A stretch of 64,000 nt of DNA from Mycetocola lacteus (lineage in GTDB: Bacteria > Actinomycetota > Actinomycetes > Actinomycetales > Microbacteriaceae), in NCBI RefSeq assembly GCF_003667575.1, contig NZ_RCUY01000016.1, forward strand, positions 34,944-98,943, given 5' to 3'. The notes below the pieces were generated by a model. It made no database searches, was not told the origin of the DNA, and was given only the letters and a program-made list of their open reading frames with translations. Each line of letters begins with the position of its first letter. The first letter of the stretch is position 1. Below are positions 29,231 to 38,326 of this stretch, in pieces. The translations under genes were made by a program, and so were the position numbers.

Positions 29231-29346
29231 TTTCCGGCGGGTTTTTCCGCGTCTTGCCGCCGCTGGGCAGTTGTCCACAGCTCGGATGGCTGTAGCGAGT
29301 AATCCACAGAACTCGAGCGCCCGGCGACTCCTGGCTTCGTCAAACC

Positions 29347-29352
29347 TACGCT
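29347..29352 (+). promoter_or_regulatory. -10 element, leaderless start for tadA
   Basis: TACGCT lies 6 nt before ATG 29359. Confidence 0.5.
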
Positions 29353-29358
29353 CGTGGC

Positions 29359-30387
29359 ATGACAGCACTCAGCGAAGTTTCGAGCCGCCCGCCCTCGCCC
29401 ATCCTCGAGCAGGAGGCGCGGGCGCTGGACCAGCGCGTGGGCCTTGCTCGGCATTTCGGAACGCTGGCCACCCCACTCCTGCGCGCCGGGGTCAGCGATA
29501 TCTTTCTGTCCGCGGAGGCCGGGGCCTGGTATGACCGGGGCGGAGGTCTAGAACCCGCGGATCACGACGTCCATCCGGAGGCCGAGGTGCGTGCCCTGGC
29601 CGTTCGGCTCATCGCGCTCGGCGGACGCCACATCGACGAGGTGACACCCTGCGTGGATGTCCGGCTCCCCGGGGGTGTGCGTGTCCACGCGGTGCTCCCG
29701 CCCGTGGCACCCCACGGCACTCAACTCAGCGTGCGGGTGCCCGCACTGAACCCGATCTCCCTGGACGGGTTGGCCGGGGCGGGGTTCTTTGGCCCCGACG
29801 GCACACAGGATGCATCGCCACTCATCATCGATCTGCTGCGTGAGCGCCGGAACATCCTGATCAGCGGGCCCACGGGGTCGGGTAAAACGACCCTGCTGGC
29901 CGCCCTGATCGATGCGGCGCCCGAGACCGAACGGGTCATCGCGGTGGAAGACGTGGCCGAGTTGGGGGTGCACCGCCGGCAATTCATTTCGCTGCAGGCA
30001 CGTCAGGCCAATATCGAGGGAGTCGGACACCTCGGATTGCGCAGTCTGGTGCGTGAGGCTCTGCGGATGCGGCCGGATCGCCTGATCCTGGGGGAGTGCC
30101 GTGGGGCGGAGATTCAAGACCTCTTCTCCGCGCTGAACACCGGTCACGATGGGGGAGCGGGCACGATTCATGCCAATTCTCTCGGCGATGTCCCGGCGCG
30201 ATTGGAGGCGTTGGGTGCGTTGGCCGGGCTTTCCCCGGCCGCCCTGGCCAGCCAGGCGGTCAGCGCTCTGGATTTCGTCTTGCACCTGCGCGGAGACCGT
30301 CCGCGAGGGTTGGAGGCCATTGGCCACCTTGAACGCGGACCATCCGGCATGCTGCGTACCGTGACGGTGTGGAGCGCGGCCCGATGA
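29359..30387 (+). CDS. TadA/CpaF-family pilus assembly ATPase
   Basis: The 342-residue secretion ATPase powers Flp/Tad pilus assembly. It has an N-terminal domain (1-150), Walker A GPTGSGKTTLL (about 171-181), an Asp box with EDVAEL, Walker B RPDRLILGECRG and the HDGGAGTIHAN His box. It is shorter than classical CpaF but equals the actinobacterial Rv3659c type. It starts the Tad locus and overlaps the next gene by ATGA. Confidence 0.94.
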   Translation: MTALSEVSSRPPSPILEQEARALDQRVGLARHFGTLATPLLRAGVSDIFLSAEAGAWYDRGGGLEPADHDVHPEAEVRALAVRLIALGGRHIDEVTPCVDVRLPGGVRVHAVLPPVAPHGTQLSVRVPALNPISLDGLAGAGFFGPDGTQDASPLIIDLLRERRNILISGPTGSGKTTLLAALIDAAPETERVIAVEDVAELGVHRRQFISLQARQANIEGVGHLGLRSLVREALRMRPDRLILGECRGAEIQDLFSALNTGHDGGAGTIHANSLGDVPARLEALGALAGLSPAALASQAVSALDFVLHLRGDRPRGLEAIGHLERGPSGMLRTVTVWSAAR

Positions 30388-31607
30388 GCGAGCGTTCATC
30401 GATAACGTCGCGAAGCTCCTGGGCGCACGCACGGGGGCGAAACGATCGTCCCGAGTATCACGACGCCTGTGCTGCAGACCTGGAGCGACTAGCCGCGCTC
30501 CTGGGGGCGGGGCTCACTCCTGCCGTCGCCTGGGCCTCGGTGGTCACCCGGGCACCCGTGCCGCACTCGGATGCGTCGAACGGAGGCACCGCACGCCGCT
30601 CTGGGTTTGCGGCGGTCTTTCGGACGAGGGGGGCCGAGAGCTCTGGTATGGCCGGGCTCCGACGCGGGCACCCCTCGGCCCTACGGGCGGTACAGCGAGC
30701 GCTGGACATGGGCCAGGACCCGGCCTCCGCCCTCCTGGCGGTGGGGAACCGGGGACACCCTGCCCGTGGAAGGGAAAGGGAAAGGGGAAGTGGAGGTGGA
30801 GGTGGGGACAGCGGCGGCGAGCGAACGGGGAGCACGGGGCACCGTGGGCGCAAACTTCGGCGCGCGGCCCGTCCAGATTCCGGCGTCGATACCTCCCTCC
30901 CCTGGGCTCACCTGGCCGCCACATGGTCGGTATCCGCTCAGACCGGCGCACCGCTTGCCGAGGGAGTACGCGAGCTTGCGGCGGCCCTCCGGGCGCGTGC
31001 CCGACTGGGGCGCGCCTGTGCGGCCGAAGCCGCGGGGCCTCGCTCAAGCGCAAGGCTGGTGTGTTGGCTACCCGTGATTTCGACCCTGTTTGGTGAGGCC
31101 CTGGGATTCTCGCTTCTCGATACCCTCACCGGAACGGCACCCGGTCAGGTTCTGTTGGGGTTCGGGGTTGGCCTCAGCGCGATCACCGCAGTGTGGATCG
31201 GGTCACTGATTCGACGCGCACTGCGCGTCCCGCCCGAACCCGATGTGATCTTCGAACTCACGGCAACTGGCCTAGCCGCCGGCCTGAGCCCGGTGTCTGC
31301 ACGGGAATGCGCGGAGCGTGCGCTGACTCGCTGCGGGCTCCCCGTCCCCGCGGACGCTCTCCGCTCGCTGCACGAGACACTGAGTCTCGCGGGGAGGGTC
31401 GGGATCGCCGCTCACGCCCTGCTGCGAGCCGAGGCTCAGTCTCTGCGTGATCGTCGCTCGTCCGATCTCCTCCGCGGGGTGAACCGTCTGGGCACCCGAT
31501 TGCTGATTCCCCTCGGAGCGGGAGCACTGCCCGCATTCTTCTGTCTGGGTGTGGCCCCAATGATGCTTACCCTGCTCCACGACAGCCTCGGTACCGTGAT
31601 CACCTGA
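30384..31607 (+). CDS. Tad platform protein, apparent TadB-TadC fusion (GspF type)
   Basis: The 407-residue inner-membrane protein looks like two GspF-type units in one chain. The first (residues 30-270) has a helical cytoplasmic part and membrane helices near 228-275. The second (about 280-405) repeats the plan with a final helix pair near 372-400. In mycobacteria these are two genes. Residues about 125-170 are a Gly/Arg/Glu-rich insert coded by a strongly purine-biased tract, likely a flexible linker. It is coupled to tadA by ATGA. Confidence 0.82.
   Translation: MSERSSITSRSSWAHARGRNDRPEYHDACAADLERLAALLGAGLTPAVAWASVVTRAPVPHSDASNGGTARRSGFAAVFRTRGAESSGMAGLRRGHPSALRAVQRALDMGQDPASALLAVGNRGHPARGRERERGSGGGGGDSGGERTGSTGHRGRKLRRAARPDSGVDTSLPWAHLAATWSVSAQTGAPLAEGVRELAAALRARARLGRACAAEAAGPRSSARLVCWLPVISTLFGEALGFSLLDTLTGTAPGQVLLGFGVGLSAITAVWIGSLIRRALRVPPEPDVIFELTATGLAAGLSPVSARECAERALTRCGLPVPADALRSLHETLSLAGRVGIAAHALLRAEAQSLRDRRSSDLLRGVNRLGTRLLIPLGAGALPAFFCLGVAPMMLTLLHDSLGTVIT
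30767..30808 (+). repeat. Polypurine tract inside tadB/C
   Basis: About 42 nt of almost only G and A (runs such as GGGAAAGGGAAAGGGG, then GGAGGTGGAGGTGGGG) with several G-runs. It codes for the low-complexity Gly/Arg/Glu insert. Confidence 0.8.
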
Positions 31608-31725
31608 CCCCACCGGGAGCGGCCCCGGCGCTCTACTGCCCCTCGTCCGGGGCTGATATTTCGCGGATTTGGGCCCAACTTTTACCAATCGGAGACAACG
31701 CATAGACACGTTATGGCCGCACCCA

Positions 31726-31731
31726 TAGGGT
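31726..31731 (+). promoter_or_regulatory. -10 element before MFS gene
   Basis: TAGGGT lies 7 nt before ATG 31739. The overlapping AGGGTG could instead serve as a ribosome site, so leaderless use is uncertain. Confidence 0.4.
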
Positions 31732-31738
31732 GTGAGTC

Positions 31739-32950
31739 ATGAAGTGGACGCAACCCTGGTATGTGGCCTATGCACTCGTGGGCATGATGATGCTCGGGGT
31801 TGCACCGATCTTTATCCCGCTGAGCGTGGAAGACGGGGGTAAAAACGGCGCGACCCTCGTCGGTGTGGTCGTGGCAGCCTTTTATGCGGGTGGGCTCTTG
31901 GCTCCGGTTTTGGGATCGCTAGCCGATCGTAAGGGACTCCAGCGCGGCGTTTTCCTGTGGTCTTTCCCGGTTATGGCGCTGGCCATGATCGGGTTCGCAT
32001 TCGCGTCCAATGTCTGGATCTGGGTGCCCCTGGCGCTGATCTTCGGCGGGGCCGGTTCCCTGGCGGGAACCGTGGCCGGCCTCTTCATTGTCGAGGCGCG
32101 GCCGATGAAGGAGTGGAATAACCGGTTGAGCTGGTTCCGGCTCGCCTACGGGGTGGGGCAGGTTGTGGGCCTCATCATCGCCGCGCTCGCCGCCACCCAG
32201 TTGCGGTTCGGGTGGATCCTCTCGGCGGTGCTGCTCGCCACGGGCTTTTTCCTGGGGAGGGCTCAACTGCCCCGGCTGAAACCCGCCGCCCCCGCGCAGC
32301 CATCCACCCGCACGAGTGGCGTGGCCGCACTGGTGCGCGGAAAGATCGGGGTGTTTCTGCTCACCTGGCTGCTGACGATGATGGGTGTCCAGACATTCTT
32401 CAACGTTGTTCCCCTGGTCATGCGGGACGCGTTTGCCGTTACCCCCTCGATGTCGTCGATCCTTTTCCTGATCGGTGCCGCGCTGGGCACCCTCTGCTAT
32501 CCGCTTGCGGGGACCGTTGCCAATAAGACGGGACCGGGCGCGGTACTTCTGCTGGGGGTCGGTGCGAGCATCATCGCGTTTGGATCGATGGCGATCGCCG
32601 CGATGGGAGATGTCCCCGGTAAGGCGGTGATCGGGTCGGCCGCCCTGGTTGTCGCGGCGACCGCCTACTCGTTTGAGGTTGTTGCCGCGACCCTCATGGT
32701 GGTGAAGATTTACCCGGGGCCCGAGGGCTCGGCGATGGGGCTGCTGAACGGAATCATCGCACTGGGAGCGGTCCTGGGCGCGCTCGTGCCCTCGTTCCTG
32801 GCGCAGGCCTTTGGCTACTCGGCCCTACCCGCCTTCGCGTGCGGTGTGCTGGTGCTGGCGGCGCTTGTGGGGCTTCCCCTCTACCGGCGCTCGACCTGGC
32901 GGGGCGCAGCACCCGCCCCCACCGGGGTGGATTCCACGAGCACCCGCTAA
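31739..32950 (+). CDS. MFS transporter
   Basis: The 403-residue protein has about twelve membrane helices in two halves separated by a short cytoplasmic loop (about 180-200). The loop after helix 2 reads GSLADRKGLQRG, a form of the GxLaDrxGrr signature of the major facilitator superfamily. The substrate is unknown; a drug or metabolite exporter is plausible. It sits between the tadB/C gene and the pilin gene, has its own promoter-like element, and has no evident role in pilus assembly. Confidence 0.9.
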   Translation: MKWTQPWYVAYALVGMMMLGVAPIFIPLSVEDGGKNGATLVGVVVAAFYAGGLLAPVLGSLADRKGLQRGVFLWSFPVMALAMIGFAFASNVWIWVPLALIFGGAGSLAGTVAGLFIVEARPMKEWNNRLSWFRLAYGVGQVVGLIIAALAATQLRFGWILSAVLLATGFFLGRAQLPRLKPAAPAQPSTRTSGVAALVRGKIGVFLLTWLLTMMGVQTFFNVVPLVMRDAFAVTPSMSSILFLIGAALGTLCYPLAGTVANKTGPGAVLLLGVGASIIAFGSMAIAAMGDVPGKAVIGSAALVVAATAYSFEVVAATLMVVKIYPGPEGSAMGLLNGIIALGAVLGALVPSFLAQAFGYSALPAFACGVLVLAALVGLPLYRRSTWRGAAPAPTGVDSTSTR

Positions 32951-33135
32951 TCCGTCATGCTCTTCTCGGCCCCTGTCATGGCACCCTGTCGAAAGTGAAT
33001 AAGGCGCGGTCAACGCGCCCAAAAGATTCCTCCACAGCCTGGCTTTTTGACGGTGTTCTCCACCGATTGATTCGTCTTTTCCCGCTCCTGGGCGGCCCGC
33101 ACAAGACTGGAATCAATCAACCGAGAGGAACCATC

Positions 33136-33441
33136 ATGAACACCCACCCCGCTGCATATGCCCCATCTGTTCAGGCGCCCATTCATCCACCGATACACAC
33201 CGGCCACCGTGTGCCGGGGCTCGGGTCCCCACCAGAACACCCGGTGCGGGGGTGGCACCGGCTCCGTACCGGTTTTCGTCGATCTCTGGTCGATGAGACC
33301 GGCGCGGTGACCGCCGAGTATGCAATCACCACCATGGCCGCCGTGGCCTTTGCCGGGCTCTTGGTGGTGATCATTCGCAGCGGCGAGGTCCGTGAGCTTT
33401 TGACGAATCTGGTCCGCGCGGCGCTCCAGATTCCGAGCTAG
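33136..33441 (+). CDS. Flp-type pilin, DUF4244 family
   Basis: The 101-residue prepilin begins at ATG after GAGAGGA. A Pro/His-rich leader of about 57 residues is followed by the processing site in ETGAVTAEYA, where cleavage after G and a Glu at +5 with Tyr at +6 match Flp prepilins. A single hydrophobic helix (TMAAVAFAGLLVVII) then forms the pilin core. This layout is the actinobacterial DUF4244 type next to tadE genes. The leader is longer than usual. No prepilin peptidase gene is in the window. Confidence 0.9.
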   Translation: MNTHPAAYAPSVQAPIHPPIHTGHRVPGLGSPPEHPVRGWHRLRTGFRRSLVDETGAVTAEYAITTMAAVAFAGLLVVIIRSGEVRELLTNLVRAALQIPS

Positions 33442-33444
33442 CTC

Positions 33445-33903
33445 ATGCTCGCGCACAACCGTGTGTCTCCCACAACGCACGAGGGGGCCTCGCCTCTGGC
33501 GGGCGAGCCTCCATCCATGCCTGATCGCCAGCCTGTGCCCGACCGCCGTCCCTCGGCGAAGCGCCGCCTGCGCGGTGAGCGGGGGAGTATCAGCGCCGAG
33601 TTCGCGCTTGTGATGCCGGCGGTACTGGTGCTCCTCGCGCTGTCCCTGGGGGTGCTTGCTGCCGGCACCACTCGCGGGCGACTCTGGGACGTGGCGGGGC
33701 AGTCGGCCCGATCCTTCGCACGCGGAGACCCTGAGGAGAGTATCGCGGCGCAGGCGCACACGCTCCTTCCCGGAGTGGCGGTGTCCCTCGCGGGGCAGGA
33801 AAACCTGGTGTGTGCAACGGCGGGGATTCCGGTGAGCGGTGTGGTGGGGCGTTTTCTCCCGCTGCGATTGGAGGCCCGGGTATGCACCCTCCGCGAGGAG
33901 TAG
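33445..33903 (+). CDS. TadE-like pseudopilin
   Basis: The 152-residue protein has a basic N-terminal part and the pilin-like motif GERGSISAEFALVMP near residues 48-62, then a membrane helix and an extracellular domain with few cysteines. It resembles TadE minor pilins. The start follows the pilin stop by 3 nt. A second in-frame ATG at 33517 gives a shorter, equally possible form. It overlaps the next gene by 22 bp. Confidence 0.85.
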   Translation: MLAHNRVSPTTHEGASPLAGEPPSMPDRQPVPDRRPSAKRRLRGERGSISAEFALVMPAVLVLLALSLGVLAAGTTRGRLWDVAGQSARSFARGDPEESIAAQAHTLLPGVAVSLAGQENLVCATAGIPVSGVVGRFLPLRLEARVCTLREE

Positions 33904-34274
33904 CGAGCCTCGGGTGGGTGCGCGCCGTCCGGTCCGAGCGAGGTTCGGGCACCGTGCTGGGGCTTGCCCTGTTCTGCATGATCCTGCTGTGTGCGAGTGT
34001 GTCCATTCCCTCTGCGCTCTCTCTGGAGACGCGGGCGGAGGTACGGGCACTGGCAGATTCGGTCGCCCTATCGGGTGCACGGGTCCTCGCCGGTTTGGCT
34101 TCTGGGGACCCCTGCGATGCCGCGCGGCGCGTTGCCGAGGCCAACGGAGTCACGCTGAGCGGTTGCCGGGTGGGGGAGGCCGATCTTCGTGTCACGGTGA
34201 CACGGCAGGTTGCCGGGGTGACGGTGCGGAGTGTTGCATTCGCGGGTTTTCTCACGGACGACACACGGGATTAA
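33882..34274 (+). CDS. TadE-like protein of the Rv3654c type
   Basis: The 130-residue protein starts at ATG 33882, 7 nt after GGAGG, inside the end of tadE. It has the motif SERGSGTVLGLALFCMILL, a membrane helix, and a domain with DSVALSGARVLA and paired cysteines (DPCDAAR and LSGCRVG). This matches the last gene of actinobacterial Tad loci, usually beside a DECH-box helicase gene. That helicase is absent here; the next gene is topA. Confidence 0.82.
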   Translation: MHPPRGVASLGWVRAVRSERGSGTVLGLALFCMILLCASVSIPSALSLETRAEVRALADSVALSGARVLAGLASGDPCDAARRVAEANGVTLSGCRVGEADLRVTVTRQVAGVTVRSVAFAGFLTDDTRD

Positions 34275-34585
34275 AGAAACCGGACACGTGCCGTCGGCGA
34301 ACACCCTATATAAGAGGTATGGATCGGATTGCCTGTCTTCTCGATCCGCTCGCACGCCCGGGAACACGCGGAATCCCGGCGGGATGGGCAACACGCCAGA
34401 ACGCTTCCAACGCGGTGGGGGAATGGCAACAATCTCGGTGACGTTAGCCGTCGTGGAACCCTCCGAAATTCGCCGCCTCAACACACTCATGTATAAATAG
34501 GAGGATCATAGGGGTGTTCCATCAAGTGCCAATACGGCCCGCACACGGTCTAGGTGTGTATGGTGTGCCTGACGAAAGGAGCCGG
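34275..34585 (+). other. topA upstream region
   Basis: This is 311 bp without a supported gene. A strong extended -10, TGTATAAA, is at 34490-34497 and gives a topA leader of about 80 nt. An AGGAGG at 34499-34504 precedes an in-frame GTG at 34514, but it would overlap the inferred transcription start. A 25-codon ORF at 34426-34500 is not convincing. Confidence 0.5.
34490..34497 (+). promoter_or_regulatory. Extended -10 promoter of topA
   Basis: TGTATAAA is close to the extended -10 consensus. The -35 is weak (TTCGCC near 34469). Confidence 0.5.
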
Positions 34586-37570
34586 GTGTCCAACACGAAA
34601 AAGCTGGTCATCGTAGAGTCGCCGACCAAGATGAAGTCGATCGCCGGGTATCTCGGAGACGGTTATGAAGTCTTGAGCTCGGTAGGCCACATCCGAGACC
34701 TTGCCGAACCCAAAAACCTGCCTGCCGAGCTCAAAAAGGGCGGCATGGGCAAGTTTGCCGTGGACGTCGACAACGGCTTCGAACCCTACTACGTGGTGTC
34801 CGATACCAAGAAGAAGACCGTCGCCGACCTCAAGCGTGCGCTGAAGGATGCCGACGAGCTCCTGCTCGCAACTGATGAGGACCGCGAGGGAGAGGCCATC
34901 GCCTGGCACCTGCTGCAGGTCCTCAAGCCCAAGGTTCCGGTACGCCGCATGGTGTTCCACGAAATCACCAAGGACGCCATTCTGGCGGCCAAGGACAACA
35001 CCCGTGATCTCGATGTTGCACTCGTGGACGCGCAGGAAACCCGACGTATCCTGGACCGCATTTACGGCTATGAGGTGTCGCCGGTGCTGTGGCGCAAGGT
35101 GGGCCCGAGCCTGTCCGCCGGTCGAGTGCAGTCCGCGGCCACCCGCCTGATTGTCGAGCGAGAGAAAGAACGTCGCGCGTTTGTCTCCGCCGACTACTGG
35201 GACATCGCCGTCCAGGTTGCCGCTGCCGAAGACCCCACCCGGTTCGAGGCGCGACTGGTTCGCCTCGACGGTGAGCGCATCGCCAGCGGTCGCGATTTCT
35301 CCGATCGTGGTGTCCTGACCGGTAGCGCCCGCCAGCTCGATGCCGCCAGTGCCGCCAAGCTTGCCGACGCGCTCCAGGCACCGGAGACCATCACCCGGGT
35401 GTCCAAGCTGGAAACCAAGCCGTATTCGCGTCGTCCGGCTGCGCCGTTCACCACGTCGACCCTGCAGCAGGAGGCCGCACGTAAGCTGCGCTTCTCCGCA
35501 CGTCAGACCATGAGCGTGGCACAGTCGCTGTACGAAAACGGGTACATCACCTATATGCGTACCGACTCGCCGTCGCTGAGCTCGCAGGCGATCAACGCCG
35601 CCCGCGATCAGGCGACCAGCCTGTATGGTGCCGACAGCATCCCGGACAAGCCCCGCCTGTACTCGGGCAAGTCGAAGAACGCCCAGGAGGCCCACGAGGC
35701 GATCCGTCCCTCGGGAGATCACTTCCGGACTCCCGCGTCGCTCAAGTCCTCGCTCAGCGGAAATGACTTCCGCCTGTACGAGCTGATCTGGAAGCGCACC
35801 GTGGCATCGCAGATGGCCGATGCCAAGGGGCAGACCGCGACCGTGACCCTGGCGGCCACCGTCGAGGGCCAGGAAGCCGAGTTCACCGCGAGTGGAACCG
35901 TCATCACCTTCCGCGGTTTCCTCCAGGCATACGAAGAGGGTCAGGACGAGCAGCGCGGGGGCGACGCCGCCGCCAAGGAAGCGAAGCTTCCGCAGCTGAC
36001 CGAGGGCCAGACCGTGGCCTTGGAAGAGGTCGAAGCCAAGGGGCACGAAACGACTCCGCCGCCGCGCTTTACCGAGGCGAGCCTCGTGAAGACGCTGGAA
36101 GAGCTGGGCATCGGGCGTCCCTCAACCTACGCACAGACCATCGCCACGATCATGGATCGCGGTTATGTGAGTCAGCGTGGTCAGGCACTCATCCCCACCT
36201 GGATCGCCTTCTCGGTGATCCGACTGTTGGAAGACCACTTTGGCAGCCTGGTGGAATACGACTTCACCGCCTCGATGGAGGGCGACCTCGACCGCATTGC
36301 CGCCGGTGAGCAGGACCGCACCGACTGGCTGAAGTCGTTCTACTTCGGTGGCGACAGCCGTGAGGGTCTGCGTCAGGTCATCGACAACCTCGGCGAAATT
36401 GATGCGCGTGAGATCAACTCGATCCACCTCACCGACAACATCACGCTGCGTATTGGCCGCTACGGTCCGTACCTCGAGGTGCGCGAGGAGGGTGCCGATC
36501 CCGAGGCCACCCCGCGTCGAGTGAACATCCCCGAGGATCTGGCCCCCGACGAGCTCACCGCCGAGAAGGCACAGGAGCTGATTGATGCGCCGGTGCTCAC
36601 CGATCGCATCGTGGGTGTGAATCCCGAAAATGGCAAGGAAATCGTTGCCAAGGACGGCCGTTTCGGTCCGTATGTGAGCGAGGTTGATCCCGAACCCGAG
36701 CCCGAGGTGAACCCGGCGACCGGCGAGGTCGTTGAAGCCCCCAAGAAGAGCACCAAAAAGGCCGCCGCAGCCCCCAAGCCGCGTACCGCGTCGCTGTTCA
36801 AGAGCATGTCGCTGGACACGATCGACCTGGCCACCGCACTTCAACTGCTGGATCTTCCCCGGGTCATCGGTACCGATCCCGAAAGCGGTGAGGAGATTCT
36901 CGCTCAGAACGGCCGGTTCGGACCGTACATGAAGAAGGGAAGCGAAACCCGTTCGCTGACCTCCGAGGATCAGATCTTCGACATCGACCTGGCCGGTGCC
37001 CTGGAAATCTATGCGCAGCCCAAGTACGGCGCGCGTCGAGCATCCAGTGCGCTCAAGGAGTTCGCCGAGGACCCCGAAAGCGGAAAGCCGATCAAGGTCA
37101 AGGATGGCCGTTTCGGTCCGTATGTGACCGATGGCACAACCAACGCGACCATTCCCAAGGCCGAATCGGTCGAGGAGATCACATTCGAACGCGCGGTCGA
37201 GCTGCTCGCACTCAAGCGTGCGAAGGGTCCGGCAACCCCGCGCAAGACCGCGGCGAAGAAGGCCCCCGCAAAGAAGGCACCGGCGAAGAAGGCTCCGGCG
37301 AAGAAGGCTGCCACCACCAAGGCGGCCACAACAAAAACCGCCGCTGCCAAGACAACCGCGGCCAAGTCGACCACTGCGAAGACCACCGCTGCCAAGACCA
37401 CGGCGGCAAAGTCCACCGCGGCAAAGTCCACCGCAGCAAAGTCCACCGCGGCAAAATCGACTGCGGCTAAGTCGACTACCGCTAAGTCGACTACCGCCAA
37501 GTCAACCACCGCTAAGTCGACCACCGCTAAGTCGACCGCCGCGGCAGCCGCAGCGGACACGGAGGCCTAG
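34586..37570 (+). CDS. topA: DNA topoisomerase I
   Basis: This type IA enzyme relaxes negative supercoils. The 994-residue protein starts with the Toprim domain (KKLVIVESPTK), has the DEDREGEAIAWH metal motif, and the catalytic tyrosine in YITYMRTDSPSLS. Four topoisomerase C-terminal repeats carry FGPY motifs (GRYGPYLEV, DGRFGPYV, NGRFGPYM, DGRFGPYV). The last 90 residues are AAK/AKST repeats, the basic tail known in actinobacterial TopA that aids DNA binding. There are no zinc fingers. GTG 34586 follows AAAGGA by 5 nt and gives the conserved start. tmk follows with a 1-nt overlap. Confidence 0.97.
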   Translation: MSNTKKLVIVESPTKMKSIAGYLGDGYEVLSSVGHIRDLAEPKNLPAELKKGGMGKFAVDVDNGFEPYYVVSDTKKKTVADLKRALKDADELLLATDEDREGEAIAWHLLQVLKPKVPVRRMVFHEITKDAILAAKDNTRDLDVALVDAQETRRILDRIYGYEVSPVLWRKVGPSLSAGRVQSAATRLIVEREKERRAFVSADYWDIAVQVAAAEDPTRFEARLVRLDGERIASGRDFSDRGVLTGSARQLDAASAAKLADALQAPETITRVSKLETKPYSRRPAAPFTTSTLQQEAARKLRFSARQTMSVAQSLYENGYITYMRTDSPSLSSQAINAARDQATSLYGADSIPDKPRLYSGKSKNAQEAHEAIRPSGDHFRTPASLKSSLSGNDFRLYELIWKRTVASQMADAKGQTATVTLAATVEGQEAEFTASGTVITFRGFLQAYEEGQDEQRGGDAAAKEAKLPQLTEGQTVALEEVEAKGHETTPPPRFTEASLVKTLEELGIGRPSTYAQTIATIMDRGYVSQRGQALIPTWIAFSVIRLLEDHFGSLVEYDFTASMEGDLDRIAAGEQDRTDWLKSFYFGGDSREGLRQVIDNLGEIDAREINSIHLTDNITLRIGRYGPYLEVREEGADPEATPRRVNIPEDLAPDELTAEKAQELIDAPVLTDRIVGVNPENGKEIVAKDGRFGPYVSEVDPEPEPEVNPATGEVVEAPKKSTKKAAAAPKPRTASLFKSMSLDTIDLATALQLLDLPRVIGTDPESGEEILAQNGRFGPYMKKGSETRSLTSEDQIFDIDLAGALEIYAQPKYGARRASSALKEFAEDPESGKPIKVKDGRFGPYVTDGTTNATIPKAESVEEITFERAVELLALKRAKGPATPRKTAAKKAPAKKAPAKKAPAKKAATTKAATTKTAAAKTTAAKSTTAKTTAAKTTAAKSTAAKSTAAKSTAAKSTAAKSTTAKSTTAKSTTAKSTTAKSTAAAAAADTEA
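37240..37555 (+). repeat. Lys/Ala/Thr repeat tail of topA
   Basis: Tandem codons for AKKAP (five copies) give way to AKST and AKTT units. The DNA repeats are imperfect, with synonymous changes between copies (GCAAAGTCCACC, GCTAAGTCGACC). Confidence 0.9.
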
Positions 37571-38199
37571 TGGCATCCCGAGGACTGTTCATCACCTTCG
37601 AGGGTGGGGACGGAAGCGGGAAAACCACCCAGGCCGAGCTGCTTGATGCGTGGCTGCGTGAGCGTGGGGAGACCACCCTGCGCTCACGCGAGCCCGGCGG
37701 CACCGAGGTGGGCGAGCAGCTGCGCGAGATTGTGCTGCACCACCGGGGGGAGATTTCCTCCCGTGCCGAGGCGTTGCTCTACGCGGCCGACCGTGCACAG
37801 CACATCGACACCAAGATTCGGCCCGCGCTGGAACGTGGCGAGATCGTCCTGCAGGACCGCTATATCGACTCGTCCCTCGCCTACCAGGGTGCCGGTCGCG
37901 CACTCGGTGTCGACGAGGTACGCGCGCTCTCGGTGTGGGCAAGTGGGGACCTCTGGCCCAACCTGACCATCCTGCTGGACCTCGATCCGGACAGCGCCCG
38001 TGAACGCCTCGACAGCGCTCGCACCCGCTTCGACCGGCTCGAAGCCGAAAAGAGTGCGTTCCACGGACGCGTGCGCACGGTGTTTCTTGAACTCGCGGCG
38101 GCCGAACCCGAACGGTTCCTGGTCTTGGACGCGACGCTGTCGATTGAGGACCTTGCCACCCGAATTCGTGAGCGAGTTTCGGCCCTGCTGGCTGCCTAA
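37570..38199 (+). CDS. tmk: Thymidylate kinase
   Basis: It converts dTMP to dTDP. The 209-residue protein has the P-loop FEGGDGSGKTTQ (residues 9-20), a DR(Y/F) motif in LQDRYIDSSLAYQG, and a LID region. The GTG start shares its first G with the topA stop and follows GGAGG. The order topA-tmk-holB is common in actinobacteria. Confidence 0.97.
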   Translation: MASRGLFITFEGGDGSGKTTQAELLDAWLRERGETTLRSREPGGTEVGEQLREIVLHHRGEISSRAEALLYAADRAQHIDTKIRPALERGEIVLQDRYIDSSLAYQGAGRALGVDEVRALSVWASGDLWPNLTILLDLDPDSARERLDSARTRFDRLEAEKSAFHGRVRTVFLELAAAEPERFLVLDATLSIEDLATRIRERVSALLAA

Positions 38200-38314
38200 C
38201 CAACCTTCGCTTGTCCGGATGCGGGGCGGCCGAGGCCGATCCCCGCTCCGTACCTCGATGGCAGGCATACACGCGCGGACATGCCCGCGCAGCCCACGTT
38301 CGGCCTCGGCCCGG

Positions 38315-38320
38315 TAGGCT
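38315..38320 (+). promoter_or_regulatory. -10 element, leaderless start for holB
   Basis: TAGGCT lies 6 nt before ATG 38327, downstream of the 127-bp tmk-holB gap. Confidence 0.5.
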
Positions 38321-38326
38321 GGGAAC

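Noticed and set aside
29042..29302. Plus-strand ORF across the 6C RNA region
   Set aside because: The conserved feature here is the two C6-loop hairpins with a terminator, which explains the sequence better than a protein.
34231..34500. Small ORF before topA, including a 25-codon ORF from 34426
   Set aside because: No family features, and it overlaps the inferred topA promoter. A leader peptide cannot be excluded but is unsupported.
34514..34585. GTG 34514 as the topA start with AGGAGG upstream
   Set aside because: The AGGAGG would overlap the inferred transcription start, and the added 24 residues are not conserved; GTG 34586 gives the usual start.
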